The notes: a model not told the origin generated them from the letters alone. A stretch of 8,134 bases of DNA from an uncultured Eubacteriales bacterium (GCA_900546415.1 URCY01000068.1:1-8134); one strand, 5' to 3'; shown: positions 1 to 4,899, counted from the first letter of the stretch. Numbers and translations: made by a program.

Positions 1-52
1 TTTTGAATAAATCCCGGGAGAAAGTGCACTTTCTCCCGGGATTTATTCAAAA
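1..52. repeat. Perfect palindrome, at least 52 bp, at the window edge
   Basis: Bases 1-26 are the exact reverse complement of bases 27-52, with no unpaired loop beyond the GTGCAC centre. The core arms are CCCGGGAGAAAG and CTTTCTCCCGGG, flanked by AT-rich arms ending in TTTT and AAAA. The left arm meets the window edge, so the palindrome could be longer. Transcribed in either direction it folds into a very stable hairpin with U-rich edges, so it could be a bidirectional terminator. A minus-strand promoter at 72-100 would place it in the leader of a gene to the left, where it could act as an attenuator. A foldback assembly artefact at a contig end is also possible. Confidence 0.75.
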
Positions 53-71
53 ACCCATTAATTCTATGTTT

Positions 72-100
72 ATGATAACAGTTGCGCGGCGTGTTGTCAA
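72..100 (-). promoter_or_regulatory. Sigma-A-type promoter reading leftward out of the window
   Basis: On the minus strand there is a perfect TTGACA -35 (95-100), a 17-nt spacer and TATCAT as -10 (72-77). Transcription would start near base 65 and run into the palindrome at 1-52. The gene it serves is outside the window. It lies back to back with the plus-strand promoter at 188-216. The motif match is strong; activity is inferred. Confidence 0.6.
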
Positions 101-187
101 GCTACGGTGGCAACATTGTGATAATAATCGCAATTTCCGCGAATTATGCTATGTAACTGGGATTTTATAAAAATTTGCAAAAAGGGC

Positions 188-216
188 TTGACATACGAAT
201 ATTCGTATGTTATGAT
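188..216 (+). promoter_or_regulatory. Promoter of the small toxin-like gene, with palindromic operator
   Basis: The -35 is a perfect TTGACA at 188-193 and the -10 is TATGAT at 211-216, separated by 17 nt. A perfect 20-bp palindrome, ACATACGAATATTCGTATGT (191-210), fills the spacer and overlaps the end of the -35. A dimeric repressor bound there would exclude RNA polymerase. The CGAA/TTCG half sites recall Gram-positive LexA boxes (CGAACN4GTTCG), but the spacing differs, so the repressor could equally be an element-encoded protein. The start point would be near 223. Confidence 0.8.
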
Positions 217-240
217 AAGTCCGTAAGCAAGAGCGGCGGG

Positions 241-264
241 GCACATCTCCGAAAGGAGGTGAGC
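241..264 (+). promoter_or_regulatory. Shine-Dalgarno-sequestering hairpin of the toxin-like mRNA
   Basis: Bases 244-250 pair with 255-261 (one G-U pair) around a GAAA tetraloop at 251-254. Two more pairs (241-264 and 242-263) follow a single A-A mismatch. The paired 3' arm GGAGGTG is the ribosome binding site of the 27-residue ORF starting at 267. Burying the Shine-Dalgarno site this way is a known trait of type I toxin mRNAs such as fst and tisB, where it delays translation so that the antisense RNA can act. Confidence 0.7.
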
Positions 265-266
265 CG

Positions 267-350
267 ATGAGCATAACAGAAGTAATCACCTTACTTATGC
301 TTGTTATTGCGGCGATTTCTCTCGGGATAGAAATCCGAGATAAGAAATAG
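267..350 (+). CDS. 27-residue hydrophobic peptide, putative type I toxin (holin-like/Fst-like)
   Basis: This short ORF starts with MSITEVITLLMLVIAAISLG and ends with a charged tail (IEIRDKK). It has a short polar N-terminus, one membrane-spanning stretch at about residues 5-21, then a basic/acidic C-terminus. That is the layout of Fst/Ldr and 'holin-like toxin' peptides, which insert into the inner membrane and disturb its potential. The ATG lies 7 nt after an ideal GGAGGTG site, itself held in a hairpin. The transcript comes from a consensus promoter with a palindromic operator, and a convergent promoter downstream would give an antisense RNA. Length, composition and context all agree with a type I toxin. 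The family assignment is from pattern, not a search. It could instead be a harmless small membrane peptide or a leader peptide. Confidence 0.75.
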   Translation: MSITEVITLLMLVIAAISLGIEIRDKK

Positions 351-384
351 CCGCCCCCCGAACCCTAGCGGAAAGCGGCATTTC
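344..384. terminator. Putative bidirectional terminator shared by toxin and antitoxin RNAs
   Basis: GAAAT plus GCCGC (344-348 and 350-354) pair with GCGGC plus ATTTC (375-384), leaving base 349 as a bulge, with a C-rich 20-nt loop containing an inner CCG/CGG pairing. It begins inside the last codons of the toxin-like ORF. Flanking U runs are poor on both strands, so termination strength is uncertain. Two converging RNAs ending in one shared stem is the arrangement of the enterococcal par locus. Confidence 0.45.
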
Positions 385-405
385 TCATTTGTGAAGTTCT
401 GGAGA

Positions 406-440
406 TGACCGCCAACCGACTAGCCCTCGGCTGACCGCCA
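406..440. repeat. Nine-base direct repeat TGACCGCCA within the antisense RNA region
   Basis: TGACCGCCA occurs at 406-414 and again at 432-440, separated by 17 nt that contain a small AGCC/GGCT hairpin. Direct repeats between convergent promoters are typical of par-type loci. Bases 434-449 are also an inverted copy (14 of 16) of 224-239, so the 5' ends of the two proposed RNAs are nearly the same sequence. Confidence 0.55.
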
Positions 441-443
441 CTC

Positions 444-662
444 TTGTTTACATCCTATCACGAAAGGGGCGAAAAGTCAATCGAAAATTCAAAAAAGAGG
501 GAACGCCCGCAAGAACGATTTGACCGCATGAACTCCAAATGTTACAGCTTGAAAGTAATGACACGAACGGAAGCGGATATTATCGCGAAGCTGGACAGCG
601 TCCCGAACAAAGCCGGATATATAAAAGAACTCATCCGACGCGACATTGAAAGCAACAAATAA
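444..662 (+). CDS. Small ribbon-helix-helix-like protein of a mobile element, start uncertain
   Basis: The C-terminal part (residues 29-72) is the recognisable section: a short strand (KCYSLKVM) followed by two helices (TEADIIAKLDSV and AGYIKELIRRDIE). This looks like the beta-alpha-alpha fold of CopG/Arc-type DNA-binding proteins found on integrative elements and plasmids. The start is a problem. A TTG at 444 has no ribosome binding site, and an ATG at 528 has none either. The only purine-rich site (AAAGGGG, 463-469) points to codon 480, which is ATC. The residues between 480 and 528 (KKRERPQERFDR) look like real coding sequence, so I suspect initiation at a rare ATC codon or a mutated ATG. 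If DNA-binding, it could act on the nearby palindromic operator; that is speculation. Confidence 0.55.
   Translation: MFTSYHERGEKSIENSKKRERPQERFDRMNSKCYSLKVMTRTEADIIAKLDSVPNKAGYIKELIRRDIESNK
452..480 (-). promoter_or_regulatory. Convergent promoter for the antisense RNA
   Basis: Read on the minus strand, TTGACT (475-480), a 17-nt spacer and TAGGAT (452-457) make a good sigma-A promoter facing the toxin-like gene. It overlaps the apparent ribosome binding site and N-terminus of the next plus-strand ORF. That overlap explains why this segment may be constrained by something other than coding. Confidence 0.65.
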
Positions 663-708
663 AAAACTTCCTGTGTTGCTCACCGGCCAAGACGACCAAC
701 ACAGGAAG
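661..708 (-). terminator. Intrinsic terminator facing the minus strand
   Basis: CTTCCTGTGTTG (667-678) pairs perfectly with CAACACAGGAAG (697-708) over an 18-nt loop. On the minus strand the stem is followed by six Ts (complement of 661-666), the classic intrinsic terminator. On the plus strand it is followed by C/A-rich sequence with no U run. There is no protein gene on the minus strand to the right, so it suggests a small minus-strand RNA, or protection of the antitoxin locus from read-through. Confidence 0.6.
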
Positions 709-751
709 CCCACCCAAACAACCGCGGCAACGCCGCAAATTGAAAGGAGTA
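661..751 (-). ncRNA. Candidate small antisense RNA over the J-domain gene's ribosome binding site
   Basis: A weak minus-strand promoter, TTGATT (780-785), 17 nt, CATAAT (757-762), would start RNA near 750. This RNA would begin with the complement of the AAAGGAG site (743-749), continue through a GCGGC-AAC-GCCGC hairpin (724-736), and end at the terminator at 667-708. The whole would be about 90 nt. The promoter match is only moderate (4/6 and 5/6), so this is a hypothesis built on the oriented terminator. Confidence 0.25.
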
Positions 752-759
752 TTACTATT

Positions 760-1263
760 ATGGCACATTTCAACGGAAAAATCAACAACTATTTCGCGCA
801 TTGCGCAGACCTGTCCGAACTGAAGCGCGAGTATCACCGGCTCGTCATGATCCACCACCCGGACGTTGGAGGCGACACGGCCACGATGCAGGCGATCAAT
901 GCGGAATATGAAATCCGGTTTGAAGCTCTGAAGTCCGAGCACAACGCGGCGAACGACGCCGACCATCAGACGACCGAAATGCCGAACGAGTTCATCGAAA
1001 TCATTACCGCGCTGCTGCACCTGTCCGGGCTGCGCGTTGAGCTTTGCGGCTCGTGGATCTGGATCACCGGCGAGACGCTGACGCACAAGGACAAGCTGAA
1101 GGCGCTGGGCTGCCGTTGGTCGCCGAAAAAGGTCGCGTGGAGTTGGCACCACGCAGAGCCGAACGCCCGTTTCTATCGCGGCCGCCGCACGATGAACGAA
1201 ATCCGGCAGAAGTACGGCTCTGTTGCCTTTGGCCGCAGCGACGCCGCCGTTGCAGTGGTTTGA
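760..1263 (+). CDS. J-domain (DnaJ-like) protein of a mobile element
   Basis: The 167-residue product starts at an ATG 10 nt after AAAGGAG. Residues about 8-60 form a minimal J-domain: helix II (LSELKREYHRLVMIHHPD), the invariant HPD triad at residues 33-35, then VGGD and helix III. J-domains stimulate the ATPase of Hsp70 (DnaK). There is no glycine/phenylalanine linker or zinc-finger domain, so this is not a general DnaJ. Residues about 91-132 form a second compact domain (SGLRVELCGSWIWITGE, then KLKALGCRWSPKKVAWSWHH). Its GCRWxxxKxxW pattern recalls the 'GARWdpekkaWy' modules of element-encoded proteins. The role is unknown; recruiting host DnaK for element replication or transfer is a reasonable inference. 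Overlapping minus-strand ORFs are shadows. Confidence 0.75.
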   Translation: MAHFNGKINNYFAHCADLSELKREYHRLVMIHHPDVGGDTATMQAINAEYEIRFEALKSEHNAANDADHQTTEMPNEFIEIITALLHLSGLRVELCGSWIWITGETLTHKDKLKALGCRWSPKKVAWSWHHAEPNARFYRGRRTMNEIRQKYGSVAFGRSDAAVAVV

Positions 1264-1276
1264 TCCACTGCAACGG
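1247..1276. repeat. Perfect 12-bp hairpin over the J-domain gene stop codon
   Basis: CCGTTGCAGTGG (1247-1258) pairs exactly with CCACTGCAACGG (1265-1276) around a 6-nt loop that contains most of the TGA stop. AAAAGGAGG, the ribosome binding site of the next gene, follows at once. There is no U run on either strand, so it is not a standard terminator. It may stabilise the upstream message or set the ratio between the two genes. Confidence 0.6.
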
Positions 1277-1295
1277 AAAAGGAGGATCAAACCCA

Positions 1296-1451
1296 ATGTT
1301 TGAACACCGCCGGGAAGAGGAATTGCGCGTGTGGGCTTACCTGCTAAGCCCCTCCGCGCTGAACAGCATGGACACGCTGACGCATTACGGGCAAAACGCC
1401 GACCACGCAATCGCCGCATGCAACGCTATGATCGAGAAGCTGAACGCGTAA
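1296..1451 (+). CDS. 51-residue protein of unknown function
   Basis: The ORF opens with ATG about 10 nt after a strong AAAGGAGG site and encodes a small soluble, mostly helical protein (MFEHRREEELRVWAYLLSPS, then HYGQNADHAIAACNAMIEKL). It has no signal peptide or membrane segment. It lies 32 nt after the J-domain gene and 3 nt before the next ORF, so it appears part of the same operon. I recognise no family. The good ribosome binding site and the tight spacing support its being a real gene. Confidence 0.6.
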   Translation: MFEHRREEELRVWAYLLSPSALNSMDTLTHYGQNADHAIAACNAMIEKLNA

Positions 1452-1454
1452 AAG

Positions 1455-1727
1455 ATGCAGCTGTACGAGCGCGCGCAGGAAATCGCCGCCGCTCCTTGGC
1501 ACACCGAGCTTTTGCTGAAGCGCGAACGCGGGTACGACACGATCAGCTACTATTTGCAGCTGAAAAAGGTCTATGACGCGCCCGGGATCGAGCCGGAAAC
1601 GCTGGAATCGACCAAATACCCCGGCCGCGAACGCTGCGCAGCAATCAAAGCCTATCGCGAGTATTGCAAATCGCACCCCGGAATCACCGCGCGCATGGAT
1701 ATATCCCGCGCCGCGTGGGAGAAGTGA
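1455..1727 (+). CDS. 90-residue hypothetical protein
   Basis: The ATG follows the previous stop codon by 3 nt. There is no clear ribosome binding site, so translation is probably coupled to the upstream ORF. The product (MQLYERAQEIAAAPWHTELL, with YDTISYYLQLKKVYDAPGIE in the middle) is soluble, charged and mostly helical. No family is recognised. Membership in a run of small closely spaced ORFs suggests an accessory gene of the integrated element. Other ORFs in this stretch, in frames 1331-1576 and 1573-1812, look like shadows of this one. Confidence 0.6.
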   Translation: MQLYERAQEIAAAPWHTELLLKRERGYDTISYYLQLKKVYDAPGIEPETLESTKYPGRERCAAIKAYREYCKSHPGITARMDISRAAWEK

Positions 1728-1816
1728 CGCACGAATCAACGCGAAAGGGCGCACCGCCCGGAAAGCAACGAAAACGGCCTACAGCAAAGCAGCCACGGAA
1801 TCGGATTTTTAATTAA
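1724..1816 (+). CDS. Possible 30-residue strongly basic peptide
   Basis: A GTG start overlaps the preceding stop as GTGA, with GGGAGAA just upstream. The product begins MTHESTRKGAPPGKQRKRPT and is rich in Arg, Lys, Pro and Gln. The frame ends 3 nt before the terminator at 1820-1849, so it neatly fills the remaining transcript. It could be a nucleic-acid-binding peptide, or the 5' remnant of a longer element gene lost at the junction. With such a short frame, chance is a serious alternative. Confidence 0.3.
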   Translation: MTHESTRKGAPPGKQRKRPTAKQPRNRIFN

Positions 1817-1819
1817 CCA

Positions 1820-1860
1820 CCGAGCAGGACGCCCCGCCGCCCTACTCGGCTTTTCATTTT
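1820..1860 (+). terminator. Intrinsic terminator closing the accessory gene cluster
   Basis: CCGAG-C-AGG (1820-1828) pairs with CCT-A-CTCGG (1841-1849), with one internal mismatch and an 11-nt C-rich loop. CTTTTCATTTT follows at 1850-1860. The orientation and T-rich tail suit the plus-strand operon that begins around 444 or 760. Confidence 0.65.
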
Positions 1861-1914
1861 GTTAGTAATTTGTTAGTAACCGCCGCAGACCACAACGGAA
1901 TAACTGGAATTACT
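1858..1914. repeat. Two short tandem repeats at the presumed element/chromosome junction
   Basis: TTTGTTAGTAA occurs twice in tandem (1858-1868 and 1869-1879). Then GGAATAACT and GGAATTACT follow in tandem (1897-1905 and 1906-1914, one mismatch). A 6-bp hairpin AAAAGC-ACC-GCTTTT comes right after at 1921-1935. Short tandem sites next to an element edge can be arm-type binding sites for a tyrosine integrase. No integrase gene is in the window, so this role is inferred. Confidence 0.4.
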
Positions 1915-3609
1915 AGCCACAAAAGCACCGCTTTTCTCTGTATAATTCCTAAATATCTCAACTTATTCCATCCTGTTCCCGTCGTTGGATTGCAGCCCGC
2001 GCAATTCATCTGGGGCGGCTCGATTTCCTACTGCCCGGATTGCCATACCTCGTATATTTCCAAAATAAAATCAAATTGCGAGACGTATGATACATTTAAT
2101 GATATTCCGAGGTGGGAATGGTATTACAAGCCGATCCGAGCCGCCGTTGAATACGGCCTGTTCAATGGCGTCAGTGAGACCAGCTTCGCGCCGGAGGGCA
2201 CGATGACGCGCGCGATGCTCGTGACGGTGCTGTGGCGGTATGCCGGGGAGCTCAAGGAGGGCGCGAATGTGTTTTCCGATGTTCCGGCGGGGCAGTGGTA
2301 TACGGCGGCGGTTGCGTGGGCGGCAAAGAATCGGGTCGTCGACGGCGTCGGAAACGGGAAATTCGCGCCGGAGGACACGATCACGCGCGAGCAGCTTGCA
2401 ACGATCATATACCGTTACGCAGCCGGGATCGGCTCAGACACGACAGAGCGTGCGGCCTTGGAGCCCTTTGCCGACGGGGACACCGTCAGCAGGTGGGCGA
2501 CTGAGGCAATGCAGTGGTGCGTCAGTCAGGGCTTCATCGGCGGCTATCGTTCGGGCGACGAAATGCTCCTTGATCCGAAGGGCAGCGCGACGCGCGCTCA
2601 GGTCGCGGCGGTTCTGATGCGATTTATCGAAAAAATGAATCCGGCGGAGGAGCTCGATACCACGGGCGCGCTCGACAGCGGGTCGCTCGGAGAGGATCCG
2701 GAAAGCAAAAACTGGGCATTCTTCCCGGACGGGACGCTCGTTCTTGCCGGCGATGACCTTTCCGTTCACGGCGGGGCATACGCGCCTTGGAGCAAATACA
2801 TTTCGAAGATCAAAACCATTCGCTTTCTTTACGGCGTTAATACGATCTGGGATCGCGCGTTTGCCGACTATTACAGAAATCTGGAAACCGTCGAAATGTC
2901 GGATCGCGTTTCGCTCATCGGAAAGCGCGCATTTGCGAATTGCAGCGCCCTAAAAACCATACGCTGGCCGAAGGGGCGGCTGGATATTGATTCCGAGGCT
3001 TTTTGCGGCTGCATCGCGTTGGAGGAGGTCGTGCTTCCGGATGGCGTGTATCGGGTCGATCAAGCGTTCCGGGATTGCATCAATCTGAAAAAGATCGTGT
3101 TTCCCGATTCGCTGTACACACACGGGATTGACTACAAAGGGGCGGCCATAACAGCGGTCTGCGATGGCTGCACGGCTCTGACGGAGGTTCGTCTGCCGGT
3201 TGGTATGACGCGGCTTCCGGAAAGCTTTTTCCGCAATTGCGTCAACCTGCAATCCGTAGAGTTTCCGAGGGGCATGTCGTCGATCTATACGGGCGCCTTT
3301 GACGGCTGCGCGGGTCTGAAAACGCTTGTGCTGCCGGTCGAGGTCTATGAGCTTTGGGACGAGGCCTTCTGCGCAGATCATAACTTCCGCGGGAAAGACT
3401 ATGTGGATACCTGCGGCCTGACGGATCTTTACATCCTGAATCCGCTGCTGACCGCTAAGACGGACAGCTATGATCGAGATCAACGCCCGGTTTACTATGC
3501 GCCGTTCGGCAATCCGGAGAAGGTCACGGTGCACGCCTATGCCGGTACGGCGGTCGAGGCGCTTGCAAAGGAGATGGGCTATCGCTTTGTTCCCCTGCCG
3601 GAGCAATGA
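1870..3609 (+). pseudogene. SLH-domain, BspA-type leucine-rich-repeat surface protein, probably 5'-truncated
   Basis: The open frame has three S-layer homology domains at about residues 76-125, 135-184 and 198-254 (FNDIPRWEWY, FSDVPAGQWY and PFADGDTVSRW openings; TxTRAML/TREQLA/TRAQVA closings). These bind secondary cell-wall polymers. From about 305 to 500 there are BspA/LRR_5 repeats (for example AFANCSALKTIRWP, AFDGCAGLKTLVLP), and a typical end, VHAYAGTAVEALAKEMGYRF. Such proteins sit on the cell surface and bind host or matrix ligands. The frame opens only at a TTG (1870) without ribosome binding site, inside a tandem repeat. No signal peptide is encoded and the first in-frame ATG lies within SLH1. 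I infer that insertion of the accessory segment removed the 5' end; sequence before about residue 40 is probably not native. Minus-strand ORFs here are shadows. Confidence 0.8.
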
Positions 3610-3640
3610 GCGCTGCGCGGGGCGCACGGCGTCCTCAAAT

Positions 3641-4387
3641 TCATGATTCCGCCTTTGCAGGCTTCCGCTCGCACCGGACGACCTGCTGCGGGAAGGGCTT
3701 CTTGCGCAGGGCGTCTTGCAGGCAGAAGCCAAGCGAGCCGATGAAGCAGATCAGCATATCGAGCATGGTGTCGATCAGGCCGATGTCCAGATAGCCGTCG
3801 AGCTTTTGGCCATTGACGATGACCTCCGTGATGGGCTCGATGCTGCCCATCTCGCCCATCGACGAGCCGAGCACATAAGAATGGATGCTGTTGACGTAAT
3901 AGTCGTTTTGCAGATCCAGCCCGAGCAGACGGTCGCCGCCGAACTCGAAGAATTCCCAGAGCACGGCGATGCTGAGCGCGGTCGCAACGGCGCACAGGCG
4001 CTTGATCGCACGGCCGTGCCGGTTCTGCGGCTCGAGCGCATCGGGCGCCGAATAGCCGATCATGGCAAAGACGACTCCGCAGAGCAGGTGCATAAATTTA
4101 TCCCACCACGGGATCAGATAATAGAGCCGATAGACATTGCCGCCGACCGGCCCGGCCACGGCATAGAGCAGCAGAACGCATTTGAGCTTTGCACCCAGCC
4201 GCACATGGAACAGCCGTTCAAACAGCCACGGCGCGCAGAGCAGACCCATTGAGGCAAAGCAAGCGCCGACATTCATCATTTTTTTACGCGCCACGCACGC
4301 GATCAGCGTCACCGTGCAGAACAGCTGCAGCACAGCGAACAGGCGGCGCACCGTCAATTCTTCCTTTTCTTTTTCAAACAAGCGCAT
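3641..4387 (-). CDS. Polytopic membrane protein, YjdF/DUF2238-like
   Basis: The 248-residue product starts with MRLFEKEKEELTVRRLFAVL after an AGGAGGAG site; the longer upstream frame is out-of-frame MarR sequence. It has about six hydrophobic segments (roughly 15-33, 37-56, 68-88, 99-115, 128-146, 203-224). Conserved polar signatures lie in or near the membrane: DKFMH (96-100), WEFFEF (144-149), LDLQND (157-162) and DTMLDML (206-212). This D..H / WE..E / D..D pattern is what I associate with the YjdF/DUF2238 inner-membrane family, whose function is not established. It shares 14 nt with the MarR gene, so the two are co-translated and the protein may be the regulator's target, for example in stress or compound export. 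It converges on the SLH gene with 31 nt between stops. A hairpin TGCGC-GGG-GCGCA (3614-3626) lies between them without a U run. Confidence 0.75.
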   Translation of the reverse strand: MRLFEKEKEELTVRRLFAVLQLFCTVTLIACVARKKMMNVGACFASMGLLCAPWLFERLFHVRLGAKLKCVLLLYAVAGPVGGNVYRLYYLIPWWDKFMHLLCGVVFAMIGYSAPDALEPQNRHGRAIKRLCAVATALSIAVLWEFFEFGGDRLLGLDLQNDYYVNSIHSYVLGSSMGEMGSIEPITEVIVNGQKLDGYLDIGLIDTMLDMLICFIGSLGFCLQDALRKKPFPQQVVRCERKPAKAES

Positions 4388-4829
4388 GGTTCTCCTCCTG
4401 CTCCGGCTCCCGGTCGATGTTTGTTTGCAGCTTCTGCATGACGCGCTCAAAAACGGCGGTCTCCTCCTGCGAGATGCCTGCGCGCAGACGCGTCTGAAAG
4501 GCCTGCTGCGCACGCAGTCCCGCTTGGATCACCTCGTCCGCCCCGGGCGTCGGCACGAGGCGATGCACGCGCCGGTCGCCTGTGTCTTCCTCGCGGCGCA
4601 TCAGACCGCGTCGGATCAGCTGCTCGACCGCAACGGAGACGATGCTGCTCTTCATGCCGCGCATCTCGCAGAGGTCGCGCGCGGTGTTTTGCTCGGGATG
4701 CAGCGCGCAGAACAGCAGCACCGTGAGCATCGTCGTGTTCAGGTCATATTTGCGGCAGACCGGCTGGCACGCCGTCTCGTGCGCCATTTGCAGACGCCGC
4801 CCGAGCGTTACATAGTCAATGGCTTTCAT
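4374..4829 (-). CDS. MarR-family transcriptional regulator
   Basis: The 151-residue protein has a central winged helix: helices around residues 48-76 (NTARDLCEMRGMKSSIVSVA, then VEQLIRRGLMRR) and the wing motif DTGDRR at 82-87 followed by VHRLVPT. These are the hallmarks of MarR dimers, which repress their own operon until a small ligand or oxidant releases them. The ATG is preceded by AAAGGAG with 8-nt spacing. The gene overlaps the downstream membrane-protein gene by 14 nt. The promoter holds a near-perfect inverted repeat, so autoregulation is likely. C21, C25, C41 and C54 are present and could allow thiol sensing, but this is not demonstrated. Confidence 0.85.
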   Translation of the reverse strand: MKAIDYVTLGRRLQMAHETACQPVCRKYDLNTTMLTVLLFCALHPEQNTARDLCEMRGMKSSIVSVAVEQLIRRGLMRREEDTGDRRVHRLVPTPGADEVIQAGLRAQQAFQTRLRAGISQEETAVFERVMQKLQTNIDREPEQEENHALV

Positions 4830-4852
4830 GGGGGCGCTCCTTTTCTATATAT

Positions 4853-4875
4853 TAATTATGGACTTTCCATTATTA
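4853..4875 (-). promoter_or_regulatory. Probable MarR operator
   Basis: TAATTATGGA (4853-4862) and TCCATTATTA (4866-4875) form an inverted repeat with one mismatch in ten and a 3-nt spacer. It covers part of the -10 and the predicted start point of the marR promoter, the usual place for a MarR-type repressor. The binding protein is inferred from position. Confidence 0.5.
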
Positions 4876-4899
4876 TAATATCCAGTCATGAATTGTCAA
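4872..4899 (-). promoter_or_regulatory. Promoter of the marR/membrane-protein operon
   Basis: On the minus strand a perfect TTGACA (4894-4899), a 16-nt spacer and a perfect TATAAT (4872-4877) precede the marR ribosome binding site. The leader would be about 35 nt. Both hexamers are consensus, so strong basal expression held down by a repressor is likely. Confidence 0.75.

Larger units (their letters stand above)
344..447 (-). ncRNA. Putative antisense antitoxin RNA (approximate ends)
   Basis: A minus-strand promoter at 452-480 would start an RNA near 446 that runs toward the 3' end of the toxin-like gene and stops at or beyond the stem at 344-384. The RNA would overlap the last codons and 3' untranslated region of the toxin mRNA. 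It also carries UCAUCUCC (complement of 401-408), which can pair with the toxin ribosome binding region GGAGGUGA (255-262) with one G-U pair. It would therefore be expected to block translation and mark the mRNA for decay. No transcript data are available; ends are estimated from the promoter and hairpin. Confidence 0.5.

Noticed and set aside
631..1419. Minus-strand frame of 262 codons opposite the J-domain gene and the 51-residue ORF.
   Set aside because: Arg/Ala-rich shadow of two plus-strand ORFs that have good ribosome binding sites and, for one, an HPD motif.
1941..1946. Perfect TATAAT upstream of the SLH region, considered as a promoter for that gene.
   Set aside because: No -35-like hexamer lies 16-18 nt upstream, and no start codon or ribosome binding site follows.
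1854..2009. Minus-strand frame of 51 codons starting at an ATG and ending SAAVTNKLLTK, considered as a remnant tail of a tyrosine integrase reading out of the tandem repeats.
   Set aside because: No ribosome binding site, no catalytic integrase residues, and the ending is a by-product of the TTTGTTAGTAA repeat. The resemblance to integrase tails is only a vague recollection.
2950..3732. Minus-strand frame of 260 codons opposite the LRR region.
   Set aside because: Shadow of the SLH/LRR gene, with no start context and no recognisable domain.
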